Positions 1 to 8,452 are shown, numbered from the stretch's first letter. The stretch: DNA of 64,000 bases from Pseudoduganella guangdongensis (GCF_009857475.1 NZ_WWCJ01000008.1:207542-271541); one strand, 5' to 3'. Program-made: numbers and translations. Notes: generated by a model from the letters alone, not told the origin.

Positions 1-720
1 GTGCAATCGGCCGAAGCCTGGCTGGTGACGGTGGTGACCCGCCTCGCCATCGACCGCCTGCGCGCCGCCATCGCCGAGCGCGCAGCGTATGAGGGATTGT
101 GGCTGCCCGAACCCTTGGTGGCCATCGACGAGGAAACGCCGGAAACGCAGGCCGAACGCGCCAGCGACCTGTCCCTGGCCTATATGTGGATGCTGGAACG
201 CCTTGGCCCGGAGGAGCGCGCCGCCTTCCTGCTGCGCCAGGTGTTCGATTACGACTACGCGGAAGTGGCGCAGCAGCTGGGCAAGTCGGAAGCCGCCTGC
301 CGCCAGTTGGTGAGCCGGGCCGGCGAGCGCGTGCAGCAGCCGCAATCGCGTTTCGAGGTGGCGCCGGATGCCCACCGCCAGCTGCTGCAGCGTTTTGTGG
401 AGGCTGCCGCCACCGGCCAGAAAGCCGCCGTGCGCGCCTTGCTGGCGGAAGACCTGGAGCTGGTGGGCGATGGCGGCGGCAAGGTCAAATCCTTCGGCAT
501 CGTCATTACCGATCCGGACAAGATCGCCGCCCTGTATGCCGGCATGCACAAACTGGGGGCCATCGAATACCGTCCGGCCCTGGTCAATGGCGAGCCGGGC
601 TTGCTGCGCTTTGTCGACGGCCAACTGGAGTCGGCGCAGGGCTTCCTGAGCGACGGCCAGCGCATTACCGGCATTTATGTGGTGCGTAATCCCGATAAGC
701 TGGCAGGGGTATTGCACTAA
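1..720 (+). CDS. ECF41-family RNA polymerase sigma factor (5' end outside window)
   Basis: This is an extracytoplasmic-function sigma factor with a C-terminal SnoaL-like extension. Region 4 (about residues 55-110, with YDYAEVAQQLGKSEAACRQ) is a helix-turn-helix. Three short motifs known to mark the ECF41 group are present: WLPEP near residue 35, DGGGK near 157 and NPDKL near the C-terminus. In this group the extension controls sigma activity. Region 2 is only partly present, and the frame is open at base 1, so the GTG at position 1 is probably internal and the true start lies upstream. The next gene encodes an AhpD/carboxymuconolactone-decarboxylase-like protein, the classic ECF41 partner, 85 bp downstream. 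Family call is firm; the signal sensed is unknown. Confidence 0.9.
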   Translation: MQSAEAWLVTVVTRLAIDRLRAAIAERAAYEGLWLPEPLVAIDEETPETQAERASDLSLAYMWMLERLGPEERAAFLLRQVFDYDYAEVAQQLGKSEAACRQLVSRAGERVQQPQSRFEVAPDAHRQLLQRFVEAAATGQKAAVRALLAEDLELVGDGGGKVKSFGIVITDPDKIAALYAGMHKLGAIEYRPALVNGEPGLLRFVDGQLESAQGFLSDGQRITGIYVVRNPDKLAGVLH

Positions 721-805
721 GCTGTCACAAACGGCGGGGCTGCTCCGTCTAATGGATAAGAAGGCCGCGCGGTGCGGTCTTCACCATAGACTGAAAGGAC
801 TTGCC

Positions 806-1249
806 ATGAGCACCCTGCGTTACAACTTCTACAAACTTTCCCCGCAATCGTTCCAGAAGCTGCTGGCCCTGTCGGAAGGCCTGAACCGCGAGCTGTTGGG
901 GCGCAAGCTGGTGGACCTGCTGCTGTTGCGCGTATCGCAGATCAACGGCTGCGGCTTCTGCATCGACATGCATTACCAGGACCTGCTCAAGATCGACGTC
1001 GACCCGCGCCACGTGAACGCGGTGGCCGGCTGGCGCGAGGCGCCGTTCTTCTCCGAACGCGAACGCGCCGCCCTGGAGTGGGCGGAGCTGATCAACGCCA
1101 TTCCCGTGCGCGACCCCGACGACGCGGCTCTTGCCCGCCTGCAGCAGCACTTCTCCGATGAAGAGATTTCAGAGCTGGGCTTTGTGGTGGCGGTCATCCG
1201 TTCCTGGAATATGCTGAACGTGGCCTCGCGCAACCCTATCCCGCGCTAA
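806..1249 (+). CDS. AhpD/carboxymuconolactone decarboxylase family protein
   Basis: A 147-residue protein of the alkylhydroperoxidase AhpD core family. The diagnostic redox motif is C49-G-F-C52 followed by H56 in NGCGFCIDMH, as in peroxidase-type members. The ATG at 806 was chosen because GAAAGGA lies 6 bp upstream and the protein then starts at the usual MSTLRYNFYK position; an earlier start would run into the sigma-factor gene. ECF41 sigma factors are typically encoded next to such a protein and probably control it, so it is a likely member of the regulon. The physiological substrate (organic peroxide or other) cannot be read from sequence. Confidence 0.88.
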   Translation: MSTLRYNFYKLSPQSFQKLLALSEGLNRELLGRKLVDLLLLRVSQINGCGFCIDMHYQDLLKIDVDPRHVNAVAGWREAPFFSERERAALEWAELINAIPVRDPDDAALARLQQHFSDEEISELGFVVAVIRSWNMLNVASRNPIPR

Positions 1250-1252
1250 ACC

Positions 1253-1849
1253 TCATGCGCCGGGCGCGCGCCGCCGGCGCAGCAGGAGCAGGGGCAGGCC
1301 GGCCAGCAGCAGCACGGCTTGCCTCGGCTCGGGCACCGGCGCCAGGAAGCCGCGGATTTCCCCGCCCGGGTACTCGCTCGAATGGAGGTTGAAGTAGGAC
1401 GTGCCGGCGCCCATTGCCGCCAGCAGGGCCGCTTCCGCGCCGGCCGTGGTGCCGCCATTGTTGTTGATGAAGCTCGCGTTCCAGAACGAGGCCAGCGAGG
1501 TATCGAACACGGCGGAATAATTGCCGTCGGTGACGCTGGCCGGGAAGCCGGTGAAGGTAGGCAGCATCGTTGCCACGCCTGCCGTGCCGGCGCCCGGGCT
1601 GGCCGTGCAGCAGTGGATGTGGGCAGCCGCGCTATTGCCCTGCAGCCCGCTGAAGCTGGTGGCGATGCTGAAGTAGTGGGTGGCGATATCGAAGACGACA
1701 GTCACGCTGCCGGTGGCAGGCGAAGCGTTGGGCGGGGCTTCCGCTGCACCGCTCAGGTTGGCGGTGAAGGTGACGGGATCGGCCTGCGCGGCTGCGCAGC
1801 CGAACAACAGGGCGGCCGCAAGCAGCCCCTCGCTCAGGTGGTTTTTCAT
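1253..1849 (-). CDS. CHRD domain protein with PEP-CTERM sorting signal
   Basis: A 198-residue exported protein. Residues 1-23 form a Sec signal peptide ending AQA. The body is a CHRD domain (TFTANLSGAAEAPPNASPATG..., then AHIHCC and a later GGEIRGFL). The C-terminus has VPEPR, a hydrophobic stretch of about 15 residues and an RRRR cluster, the tripartite PEP-CTERM signal recognised by an exosortase. This predicts an exosortase and EPS-linked sorting system elsewhere in the genome. CHRD domains occur in chordin and many bacterial surface proteins; function unknown. It stands alone, tail to tail with the AhpD-like gene (3 bp apart). Confidence 0.85.
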   Translation of the reverse strand: MKNHLSEGLLAAALLFGCAAAQADPVTFTANLSGAAEAPPNASPATGSVTVVFDIATHYFSIATSFSGLQGNSAAAHIHCCTASPGAGTAGVATMLPTFTGFPASVTDGNYSAVFDTSLASFWNASFINNNGGTTAGAEAALLAAMGAGTSYFNLHSSEYPGGEIRGFLAPVPEPRQAVLLLAGLPLLLLRRRRAPGA

Positions 1850-1885
1850 AGTGGCTCCTGGTAGTCCAGCGAGCCCATTGTCCGC

Positions 1886-2440
1886 TTAACGCGCGCTGGT
1901 GCGGCGCACGAATCCGAGCAGCAACTTCTCGCCTTCCGGCCACGGGCCGTAGCCCGCGTCGCCATTGATATGGCCGGCAGCGCCGATCACATGCAGCTCG
2001 CTGCCCCAGGCTTGCGCAAACTGGCGCGCGCGGGCCGCGCTCACATAGATATCGTTGCTGCTGGCCACCACGAGGGACGGGAAGGGCAGGCGCGCCAATT
2101 GCATCGGCTGGAAGCCGGTGGTGCAATCGGGGTAGGAGGGTGCATCGACATCGCTGGGCGCTACCAGAAAGGCGCCGGCAATACGCTGCGCGCCTTGCGG
2201 CGTCTGCGCATGCTTGGCCGCCCACCAGGTCACCAGGGTGCAGGACAGGCTATGCGCGGCCAGCACCGGCGGATGTTCGCAGGCCGCGATGGCGGCATCG
2301 AGCTCGCGCACCCATTCCTCGCGGTCGGGCGTTTCCCAATCGCGGTGCGGGGCGCGTTGCCAGCCGTGCTTTTGTTCCCAGTGGGTCTGCCAGTGCTGCG
2401 GGCCGGAATTCCACAGGCCGGCCAGGGTCAGGACGCTCAT
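1886..2440 (-). CDS. RBBP9/YdeN-family alpha/beta hydrolase
   Basis: A 184-residue serine hydrolase of the RBBP9/YdeN family. The nucleophile is Ser64 in AAHSLSC, the family's variant of GxSxG, and the late His lies in GAAGHINGDAG. The ATG at 2440 overlaps the stop of the upstream RNase T2 gene (ATGA), which fixes the start and implies translational coupling. It is the last gene of the kynU-kynA-RNase T2 run. The family is not the KynB kynurenine formamidase family, but an esterase/amidase placed here could conceivably act on a pathway intermediate. That role is inference only. Confidence 0.82.
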   Translation of the reverse strand: MSVLTLAGLWNSGPQHWQTHWEQKHGWQRAPHRDWETPDREEWVRELDAAIAACEHPPVLAAHSLSCTLVTWWAAKHAQTPQGAQRIAGAFLVAPSDVDAPSYPDCTTGFQPMQLARLPFPSLVVASSNDIYVSAARARQFAQAWGSELHVIGAAGHINGDAGYGPWPEGEKLLLGFVRRTSAR

Positions 2441-3135
2441 TTCACATTCTTCATGAGGAAGGTGGATTGGCCGCAGCTTTTTTGCGAATAGGCGATCGCT
2501 TCGGTCGAGCAGCTGCGCGACTTGCCGTCCTTGGCATAGCAGACGCGCGCTTCCCGCAGGAAGCGGCCGCCGGAGCCGCACACCGGCAGCACCGAGTCTT
2601 TCGCCAGCCAGGGATTGGCCTTATGGAACTCCGCCTCGAACTGGCCGGGCGAGACGCGCACCGGCTGTTGCGGGCGGGCGAAGGCGGCCGGGATCTTCAG
2701 GCCATCCTTCAGCTTCGCGCTCAGCGCCAGGTAATCTTGGGGCGCCAGGCCGGAGCAGGTGCCGTGCTTGTTCCACTCGTGATGGAGCAGCTTTGGCGCC
2801 GGATAAATACTTTCATACTTGTCGCGCAGCGCAGCCGGCATCGGCACGCGGCCGCAACTGGCCGGATAGCCGCGCTCATGCTGCGGCCACAGCCCGTGCA
2901 GCACGAAGCCGAGCTGGCGCCCGGTAGCGCACTGCACCTGGTCGCTGCCGCCGCGCCCGGCGCAATACTCCGGCGACCAGGACAGCGACAGCACGTAGTA
3001 ATCAAACACGCCAGGCTGGTCGCCAGCGCGCGCCTGCGCCGGGGAGGCGCCGAAAACGGTGGCGGCGGCAAGCCAGGCCAAGGCCAGCGCGCCCCGTTTG
3101 GTGGGCAAGGATCGGGTCGTTGCGGTGGCGGTCAT
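2437..3135 (-). CDS. Secreted ribonuclease T2 family protein
   Basis: A 232-residue RNase T2-type endoribonuclease, which cleaves single-stranded RNA via 2',3'-cyclic phosphates. An N-terminal signal segment (about residues 13-36) predicts periplasmic or extracellular location. Both catalytic segments are present: CAS-1 FVLHGLWPQ (His80) and CAS-2 HEWNKHGTC (His119, Glu120, Lys123, His124). Several cysteines fit a disulfide-stabilised exported fold. Its start overlaps the kynA stop by 4 bp and its stop overlaps the next gene's start, so it is the third gene of a four-gene operon. Why a scavenging RNase is co-transcribed with tryptophan catabolism is not clear. Confidence 0.93.
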   Translation of the reverse strand: MTATATTRSLPTKRGALALAWLAAATVFGASPAQARAGDQPGVFDYYVLSLSWSPEYCAGRGGSDQVQCATGRQLGFVLHGLWPQHERGYPASCGRVPMPAALRDKYESIYPAPKLLHHEWNKHGTCSGLAPQDYLALSAKLKDGLKIPAAFARPQQPVRVSPGQFEAEFHKANPWLAKDSVLPVCGSGGRFLREARVCYAKDGKSRSCSTEAIAYSQKSCGQSTFLMKNVK

Positions 3136-3974
3136 AGGGCGGTCCGGAGGGCGAAGAGTTCGGGAAAGAGGACGACGTCGAGCATTTTGCGCAGGTAGGA
3201 GACGCCGGCGGTGCCGCCGGTGCCGGTCTTGAAGCCGATCACGCGTTCGACCGTGGTGACGTGGCGGAAGCGCCAGAAGCGGAACGCGGTTTCCATGTCG
3301 ACCAGCTTTTCGGCCAGCTCATACAGTGCCCAATAGCGCGTGGTGTCGCGGTACACCTCGAGCCAGGCGTTCTTGACCGATTCGTTGGCGACGGTGGGTT
3401 GGGTCCAGTCGCCGTCCAGGCGTTCGGGGTCGATGTGCAGGCCGTTGCGCGCCAGCAGGCGGATCGCTTCGTCATACAGGGATGGCGAGCGCAGCGCCGT
3501 ATCGAGGCGCGCGTGCGATTCCGGCGCTTGCTGGTGCACGGCCAGCATATTGGCGTTCTTGTTGCCGAGGATGAACTCGATCTCGCGGTACTGGTGCGAC
3601 TGGAAGCCGGAGGACGAGGCCAGGTAGGGGCGGATGGCGGTGTATTCGGGCGGCGTCATGGTGGCCAGCACGTCCCAGGCGTGCACCAGCTGGTCCATGA
3701 TGCGGGCCACGCGCGCCAGCATCTTGAAGGCGGGCGGCAGGTCGTTGCCGCGGATATGCTCGCACACGGCGTGCAGCTCGTGCAGCATGAGCTTCATCCA
3801 CAGTTCGCTGGTCTGGTGCTGCACGATGAACAGCATTTCATTGTGGTTGGGCGAGAGCGGGTGCTGGGCGCTGAGGATTTTCTCCAGCCCCAGGTAGTCG
3901 CCGTAGCTCATGGACTTGGAGAAGTCCATCTGTGCGCCATGCCATTCGGCGCCGGGTTTCTTTTGTTCGGTCAT
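3132..3974 (-). CDS. kynA: Tryptophan 2,3-dioxygenase
   Basis: A 280-residue haem enzyme converting L-tryptophan to N-formylkynurenine, the first step of the kynurenine pathway. The distal-pocket motif [14 protein letters not shown] carries His53, and the proximal haem ligand is the His in [14 protein letters not shown] near the C-terminus. Length matches the bacterial family. The start at 3974 (MTEQKKPG) was chosen because it lies 5 bp after the kynU stop; the upstream open frame (to 4457) is antisense-like noise inside kynU. The stop overlaps the RNase T2 start (ATGA). Confidence 0.97.
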   Translation of the reverse strand: MTEQKKPGAEWHGAQMDFSKSMSYGDYLGLEKILSAQHPLSPNHNEMLFIVQHQTSELWMKLMLHELHAVCEHIRGNDLPPAFKMLARVARIMDQLVHAWDVLATMTPPEYTAIRPYLASSSGFQSHQYREIEFILGNKNANMLAVHQQAPESHARLDTALRSPSLYDEAIRLLARNGLHIDPERLDGDWTQPTVANESVKNAWLEVYRDTTRYWALYELAEKLVDMETAFRFWRFRHVTTVERVIGFKTGTGGTAGVSYLRKMLDVVLFPELFALRTAL

Positions 3975-3979
3975 GGTAT

Positions 3980-5224
3980 TCAGGTCACTGCGCCACGGGC
4001 GGCGCTGATGTCGTAGGCTTTGTCGTCCAGGATCTGCTTGAGGATTTCCACGGCGTCCCACACGTCGGCAAAGCTGGTGTAAAGCGGGGTGAAACCGAAG
4101 CGCATGATCTCCGGTTCGCGGTAATCGCCGATCACGCCGCGCGCGATCAAGGCTTGCATCACGGCATAGCCGTGCGGGTGGGTGAAGCTCACTTGCGAGC
4201 CGCGCCGTGCGTGCTCGCGCGGGGTCACCAGGCCGAGCGGATGGTTGGCGCAGCGCTGCTCCACCAGGTCGATGAAGAGGTCGGTCAGGGCCAGCGATTT
4301 GGCGCGGATCGCCGCCATGTCGGTTTGCGCGAACACGTCCAGGCCGCATTCCACCATCGCCAGCGAGGTGATGGGCTGGGTGCCGCACAGGGCGCGCCCA
4401 ATGCCGCTGGTGGGCGCGAAGTCGGGCGCCATGGCGAACGGATTGGCGTGGCCCCACCAGCCGGACAGCGGGTGGCGGAACTTCTCCTGGCGCCGTTGCG
4501 GCACCCAGATGAAGGCGGGCGCGCCGGGGCCGCCGTTCAGGTATTTATAGGTGCAGCCGACCGCGTAGTCGGCGCCGTCGCCGTGCAGGTCGAGCGGTAC
4601 CGCGCCGGCCGAGTGCGCCAGGTCCCAGACGATGAGGGCGCCGTGCTGGTGGGCGAGGGCGCTCATGGCGGCCATGTCGTGCTGGTAGCCGGTGCGATAG
4701 TTGACGTGGGTCAGCATGACGACGGCGGTGTCGGCATTGACGGCGCCGGCCAGCTGTTCGGGGCTGTCGACCAGGCGTACTTCATAACCGCGCTCGAGCC
4801 AGTTGGTCAGGCCCTGGGCCATGTAGATGTCGGTCGGGAAGTTGGAGCGCTCGGTGATGATGAGCTTGCGGCCGGGGGCGGCGCCGGCCTGGTCGTGCAG
4901 GGCGGCGGCCAGGGCTTTGAACAGGTTGATGGAGGTGGTGTCGGTGACCACCACTTCACCGTCCCTGGCGCCGAGCAGGGGGGCGAGCTGGTTGCCCAGG
5001 CGTTTTGGCATTTCGAACCAGCCGGCGCTGTTCCAGCTGGTGATCAGGTCTTTGCCCCATTCCCTGGCGATGACGTCGGCGGCGCGGGTGAGGGCGGCCT
5101 TGGGGCGGGCGCCCAAAGAGTTGCCATCGAGGTAAATAACACCGGCGGGCAGGTCGAACTGCTCGCGCAGCGGCGCCAGGGTGTCCGCGGCATCGCGGGC
5201 CAGGCAGTCGGGGCGGGAAATCAT
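3980..5224 (-). CDS. kynU: Kynureninase
   Basis: A 414-residue PLP enzyme that cleaves kynurenine to anthranilate and alanine. The fold-type I active site is clear: Lys227 in [13 protein letters not shown] forms the Schiff base, and [10 protein letters not shown] supplies the PLP-pyridine Asp and neighbouring residues. Full family length. It is the first gene of the minus-strand operon kynU-kynA-RNase T2-hydrolase; the 5 bp gap to kynA indicates co-transcription. No kynurenine formamidase (kynB) is in the window. The upstream region contains nested palindromes and is divergent from flhD. Confidence 0.97.
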   Translation of the reverse strand: MISRPDCLARDAADTLAPLREQFDLPAGVIYLDGNSLGARPKAALTRAADVIAREWGKDLITSWNSAGWFEMPKRLGNQLAPLLGARDGEVVVTDTTSINLFKALAAALHDQAGAAPGRKLIITERSNFPTDIYMAQGLTNWLERGYEVRLVDSPEQLAGAVNADTAVVMLTHVNYRTGYQHDMAAMSALAHQHGALIVWDLAHSAGAVPLDLHGDGADYAVGCTYKYLNGGPGAPAFIWVPQRRQEKFRHPLSGWWGHANPFAMAPDFAPTSGIGRALCGTQPITSLAMVECGLDVFAQTDMAAIRAKSLALTDLFIDLVEQRCANHPLGLVTPREHARRGSQVSFTHPHGYAVMQALIARGVIGDYREPEIMRFGFTPLYTSFADVWDAVEILKQILDDKAYDISAARGAVT

Positions 5225-5278
5225 CGGGGTTTCCTTGAGGCTTAAAGAAAGTGAGATTGTAGCAACGTTTACCCGCCT

Positions 5279-5381
5279 GAAACCGGTAAACCGGTGTCTG
5301 ACCCGCAGGGTCAGACACCCCCGCGCGACGGCCGCCAGCCCGCTGTCTGACCCTGAGGGTCAGACAGCGCTCTACCGGTTT
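5279..5381. repeat. Nested REP-like palindromes (GGGTCAGACA type)
   Basis: Two perfect palindromes lie side by side between kynU and flhD. The first has 12-bp arms at 5293-5304 and 5308-5319 around a GCA loop. The second has 13-bp arms at 5341-5353 and 5357-5369 around a TGA loop. Both share the inner arm TGTCTGACCC / GGGTCAGACA. A further 9-bp inverted pair, AAACCGGTA and TACCGGTTT, brackets the whole unit. This paired-hairpin layout resembles a REPIN. The GGGTCAG core recurs in the inverted repeats near 19.3, 32.4 and 43.6 kb. Confidence 0.75.
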
Positions 5382-5444
5382 TGATGGCAAGTCATTGATT
5401 TACAAGGAAATCAAAAATTTTTCAAAATTTTTTTTAAAAAAACC

Positions 5445-5471
5445 TAAAGTTCCCCAAAGTCGCGCCGTTAC
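5445..5471 (+). promoter_or_regulatory. Sigma-28 (FliA)-type promoter, copy 1
   Basis: TAAAGTTC, an 11-bp spacer and GCCGTTAC match the FliA consensus TAAAGTTT-N11-GCCGATAA at 7 of 8 and 6 of 8 positions with exact spacing. It points toward flhD, 388 bp before the start codon, and follows an A/T tract. Confidence 0.6.
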
Positions 5472-5554
5472 CAATCTTAGAAGCCCGGTAAAAGGCTTGC
5501 TGTTCGGCAGTTTGGGTTGGACGAAAAAAATTTAAAATTTTTTGCTGAAAACCC

Positions 5555-5581
5555 TAAAGTTCCTCAAAACCCTGCCGTTAC
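5555..5581 (+). promoter_or_regulatory. Sigma-28 (FliA)-type promoter, copy 2
   Basis: TAAAGTTC, an 11-bp spacer and GCCGTTAC, with the same boxes and spacing as the copy 110 bp upstream and a similar A/T tract in front. It would give a leader of roughly 270 nt before flhD. Confidence 0.6.
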
Positions 5582-5859
5582 CAGTTTAGATGTCGCAAAA
5601 AAGCATCTCCGCGCCATCGCATTTTTACCCTCGGCTCCTGCTTTTTAGCGTGCCGAAACACCCCGCAAACCCGCACCAATACTGGTGTTGCCCCTCTATG
5701 GGCAGAGCTCTGTAGGACGAAATCCTACGGGGTGCCTTCGCCTATTCCCGACCGAAAATACGGATTCCCGCCTCTTTGTGGATTTAAGCCCGTCCAGCAG
5801 AATGTGTCTCAACGGCAACGAACATTTGCGTTGCAAGCTGAAACCGACAGGAGATGGAC

Positions 5860-6177
5860 ATGACTGCAAACGATATGATGGCTGAAATCCGCGATGCGAA
5901 CCTGAGCTACCTGATGCTGGCTCAGCAGATGATCCGCGCTGATAAGGTCACCGCCATCTTCCGCCTCGGCATCTCGGCTGACATCGCCGACCTGATCGAA
6001 GGCATGAGCAATGCCCAGATCCTGAAGCTGGCTGGCGGCAATATGATGCTGGCGCGTTTCCGCTTCGACGACAGCGCCATCCTCGGCATGCTGACCAATT
6101 ACAATAAGGACCGTTCCCTGGCCCAGTCCCACGCCGCCATCCTGATGGCCGGCCAGGCCGTCGAAGAAATCGCTTAA
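5860..6177 (+). CDS. flhD: Flagellar transcriptional activator FlhD
   Basis: A 105-residue all-helical protein that forms the FlhD4C2 master activator of flagellar class II promoters. The body ([22 protein letters not shown]...AIFRLGIS...) is typical for the family. The ATG at 5860 was preferred to the one at 5854 because the AGGAG at 5849-5853 would directly abut the earlier codon but stands 6 bp from this one. flhC follows after 10 bp with its own ribosome-binding site. Expression is probably governed by the long upstream region, where two sigma-28-like promoters and leader hairpins are visible. Confidence 0.95.
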   Translation: MTANDMMAEIRDANLSYLMLAQQMIRADKVTAIFRLGISADIADLIEGMSNAQILKLAGGNMMLARFRFDDSAILGMLTNYNKDRSLAQSHAAILMAGQAVEEIA

Positions 6178-6187
6178 GGAGCGGACC

Positions 6188-6736
6188 ATGACCAAGAAGA
6201 GTGTGGTGACCGAGGCGCAGGAAATCCAGCTGGCCATCGAGCTGATCAACCTGGGCGCCCGCCTGCAACTGCTGGAAACCGAGGTTTCGCTGTCGCGCGA
6301 GCGCCTGCTCAAGCTGTACAAAGAGCTGCGCGGCGTGTCGCCGCCGAAGGGCATGCTGCCTTTCTCGACCGACTGGTTCCTGACCTGGCAGCCGAATATC
6401 CACTCTTCGCTGTTCATGAATATCCATAACTTCCTGGTCGAGCACGCAGGCGCCAGCGGCATCCATGCCGTGATGAAGGCCTACCAGCTCTACCTGGAAC
6501 AAATGCCGCCGGCGCCGGGCGAAGAGCCGCTGCTCTCGCTGACGCGCGCCTGGACCCTGGTTAAATTCGCCAGCAGCAGCATGCTGCAGCTCAAGCCTTG
6601 CACCTGCTGCAAAGGCAAGTTCGTGGTCGATGCCATGGACCTGAACCGCGACTACAAGTGCGGCCTGTGCCACATGCCTTCGCGCGCTGGCAAAACCCGC
6701 AAGGCCAAGGATGCCGCCGAAGCGCTCGCCGCTTAA
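6188..6736 (+). CDS. flhC: Flagellar transcriptional activator FlhC
   Basis: A 182-residue partner of FlhD and the main DNA-contacting subunit of the complex. The four cysteines that bind zinc in FlhC are present: Cys138 and Cys141 (PCTCCKGKF), Cys158 and Cys161 (YKCGLCHM). Length is normal (E. coli FlhC is 192 residues). It lies 10 bp after flhD. The last 26 bp overlap the start of the next gene in another frame, which suggests coupling to that methyltransferase. Confidence 0.96.
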   Translation: MTKKSVVTEAQEIQLAIELINLGARLQLLETEVSLSRERLLKLYKELRGVSPPKGMLPFSTDWFLTWQPNIHSSLFMNIHNFLVEHAGASGIHAVMKAYQLYLEQMPPAPGEEPLLSLTRAWTLVKFASSSMLQLKPCTCCKGKFVVDAMDLNRDYKCGLCHMPSRAGKTRKAKDAAEALAA

Positions 6737-7478
6737 AATTCCCGCCCTTCAGGCGCTGCTGGTCCAGGCCGGCGCGCTGCTGCCATGCGCCGCGCTGGCG
6801 GTTGCCGCGGATGCGGCCGGCGTCGGCCTGACCCTGCTGCACGCCGCGCTGCTGCAAGGTGTGCTGGCGGCAGCGCTCAGCTGGAAGCTGGGCCTGGCGC
6901 GCTGGTGGCTGCCAATCCAGCTCCTGTTCCCGTTGGCTTTGCTGGCCGGGCTGGCGTTGCGCCTGCCGCCCTGGCTGGCGGGCCTGGCTTTCCTCGTCCT
7001 GCTGGGCTGGTACTGGTCTACCTACCGCACCCAAGTTCCCTACTACCCGTCTAACCGCCATGTCTGGCAAGCCGTGCTGGCGCAGCTGCCGCAGGGCAGG
7101 GCCTTGCGCGTGATCGACATCGGCAGCGGCCTGGGCGGATTCACCCTGCACCTGGCGACCGCGCGCGCTGAGTCGGAGATAACTGGTATTGAACTGGCGC
7201 CCGTGCCTTGGCTGGTGTCGCGGCTGCGCGCCGCGCTCACCGGCAGCCGCGCCCGCTTTGTGCGGGGCGATTACGAGCAGCTCAATTTCGCCGATTACGA
7301 CCTGGTCTTTGCCTACCTGTCGCCGGCCGCCATGCCCGCCCTATGGCGCAAGGCGCAACGCGAGATGCGCCCCGGCACCTTGTTGGCGAGTTATGAATTT
7401 GAGATTCCAGTGGCAAACGGCGTCAAGACCATCCTTACCACAGAGGGCGGGCCGCCACTCTATATAAGAGAGATTTAG
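6711..7478 (+). CDS. Membrane-anchored class I SAM-dependent methyltransferase
   Basis: A 255-residue protein with two parts. Residues 10-105 hold about four hydrophobic helices. Residues 128-250 form a Rossmann methyltransferase domain with SAM motif [17 protein letters not shown] and an acidic residue ending strand 2 (ITGIELAP). The target is unknown. It overlaps flhC by 26 bp and precedes motA by 95 bp, so it sits inside the flagellar cluster and may modify a motility-related or membrane substrate; that is inference from position. An alternative start downstream of the overlap cannot be excluded because no strong ribosome-binding site is seen. Confidence 0.75.
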   Translation: MPPKRSPLKIPALQALLVQAGALLPCAALAVAADAAGVGLTLLHAALLQGVLAAALSWKLGLARWWLPIQLLFPLALLAGLALRLPPWLAGLAFLVLLGWYWSTYRTQVPYYPSNRHVWQAVLAQLPQGRALRVIDIGSGLGGFTLHLATARAESEITGIELAPVPWLVSRLRAALTGSRARFVRGDYEQLNFADYDLVFAYLSPAAMPALWRKAQREMRPGTLLASYEFEIPVANGVKTILTTEGGPPLYIREI

Positions 7479-7573
7479 AGGCAGTTTTCCTTGCCGCAGA
7501 GGCGTCTTCACGTTATTGTAGTTCCACTGTGGAATATTATTGCTTTTAACTAGCTTTCGAGGAGTCCGCGCGC

Positions 7574-8434
7574 TTGTTAGTCATCATTGGATACGTCATT
7601 GTCGTCGCGTCGGTTTTCGGCGGCTTCGCGCTGAGTGGCGGCCACCTTGCCTCCCTGTTCCAGCCGCTTGAACTGCTGATGATTGGCGGTGCGGCGGCCG
7701 GCGCCTTCTTTGTCGGTAACAACGGCAAGGCCATCAAGGCCACCCTGGCCGCCATCCCTGGCCTGTTCAAGGGGTCGCGTTACACCAAGGACCTGTACAT
7801 GGAACTGATGTCGCTGCTGTTCGACGTCCTGTCCAAGGTCCGCAAGGAAGGCCTGATGTCGATCGAAGGCGATATCGAAAAGCCGGAAGACAGTCCGCTG
7901 TTCAGTAAATATCCATCCGTGCTGGAGGACCACCATATTGTCGAATTCATGACCGACTACCTGCGCCTTATGGTGTCGGGCAATATGGATGCCTTCCAGA
8001 TCGAGAACCTGATGGATAATGAGATCGAGACCCACCACCAGGAAGGCCACGTGCCGGCCCATTGCATCGCCAAACTGGGCGATGGCTTGCCGGCCTTCGG
8101 TATCGTGGCGGCGGTGATGGGCGTGGTGCACACCATGGAGTCGGTGGGCATCCCGCCGTCCGAGCTGGGCATCCTGATTGCGAAAGCGCTGGTCGGTACC
8201 TTCCTCGGTATCCTGCTGGCCTATGGTTTTGTCGGTCCGCTGGCCAGCCTGCTGGAGCAGAAGCTGGAAGAGTCGACCAAGATGTTCCAATGCGTCAAAG
8301 TGACGCTGCTGGCCAGCCTGAATGGCTACGCCCCAGCCCTGGCAGTGGAGTTCGGCCGCAAGGTGCTGTACTCGACCGAGCGGCCAAGCTTTGCCGAGCT
8401 GGAAGAACATATCAAGAAATCGAAGTCGAAGTAA
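7574..8434 (+). CDS. motA: Flagellar motor stator protein MotA
   Basis: A 286-residue inner-membrane stator subunit that, with MotB, conducts ions to drive the flagellar motor. The N-terminus MLVIIGYVIVV is the conserved first helix; further helices lie around residues 34-50, 170-190 and 205-225 (GIVAAVMGVVHTM, GTFLGILLAYGFVGPLAS), with a large cytoplasmic loop between. It starts with TTG at 7574, supported by GAGGAG at 7559-7564 and the family's N-terminus; a weak start codon is normal here. motB follows after 18 bp. Confidence 0.96.
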   Translation: MLVIIGYVIVVASVFGGFALSGGHLASLFQPLELLMIGGAAAGAFFVGNNGKAIKATLAAIPGLFKGSRYTKDLYMELMSLLFDVLSKVRKEGLMSIEGDIEKPEDSPLFSKYPSVLEDHHIVEFMTDYLRLMVSGNMDAFQIENLMDNEIETHHQEGHVPAHCIAKLGDGLPAFGIVAAVMGVVHTMESVGIPPSELGILIAKALVGTFLGILLAYGFVGPLASLLEQKLEESTKMFQCVKVTLLASLNGYAPALAVEFGRKVLYSTERPSFAELEEHIKKSKSK

Positions 8435-8452
8435 TGGAAGCGAGGACCAGCC

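Larger units (their letters stand above)
5382..5859 (+). promoter_or_regulatory. flhDC upstream region and leader
   Basis: This gene-free stretch holds the control region of flhDC. Bases 5400-5560 are strikingly AT-rich for this genome, with A/T tracts directly upstream of two sigma-28-like promoters. A directly repeated block of about 60 bp (A/T tract plus promoter) occurs twice, 110 bp apart, so the region looks internally duplicated. Further down are a perfect dyad GTAGGA-CGAAA-TCCTAC (5712-5728) and a hairpin GCAACG-N8-CGTTGC (5815-5834) just before the flhD ribosome-binding site. No convincing ORF was found in it. Confidence 0.6.

Noticed and set aside
3975..4457. A 161-codon extension of kynA
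   Set aside because: It runs through kynU in another frame; kynA has a standard start at 3974.
5640..5859. A cyclic-di-GMP (GEMM) riboswitch in the flhDC leader
   Set aside because: The conserved GEMM core is not present; only simple dyads are seen.
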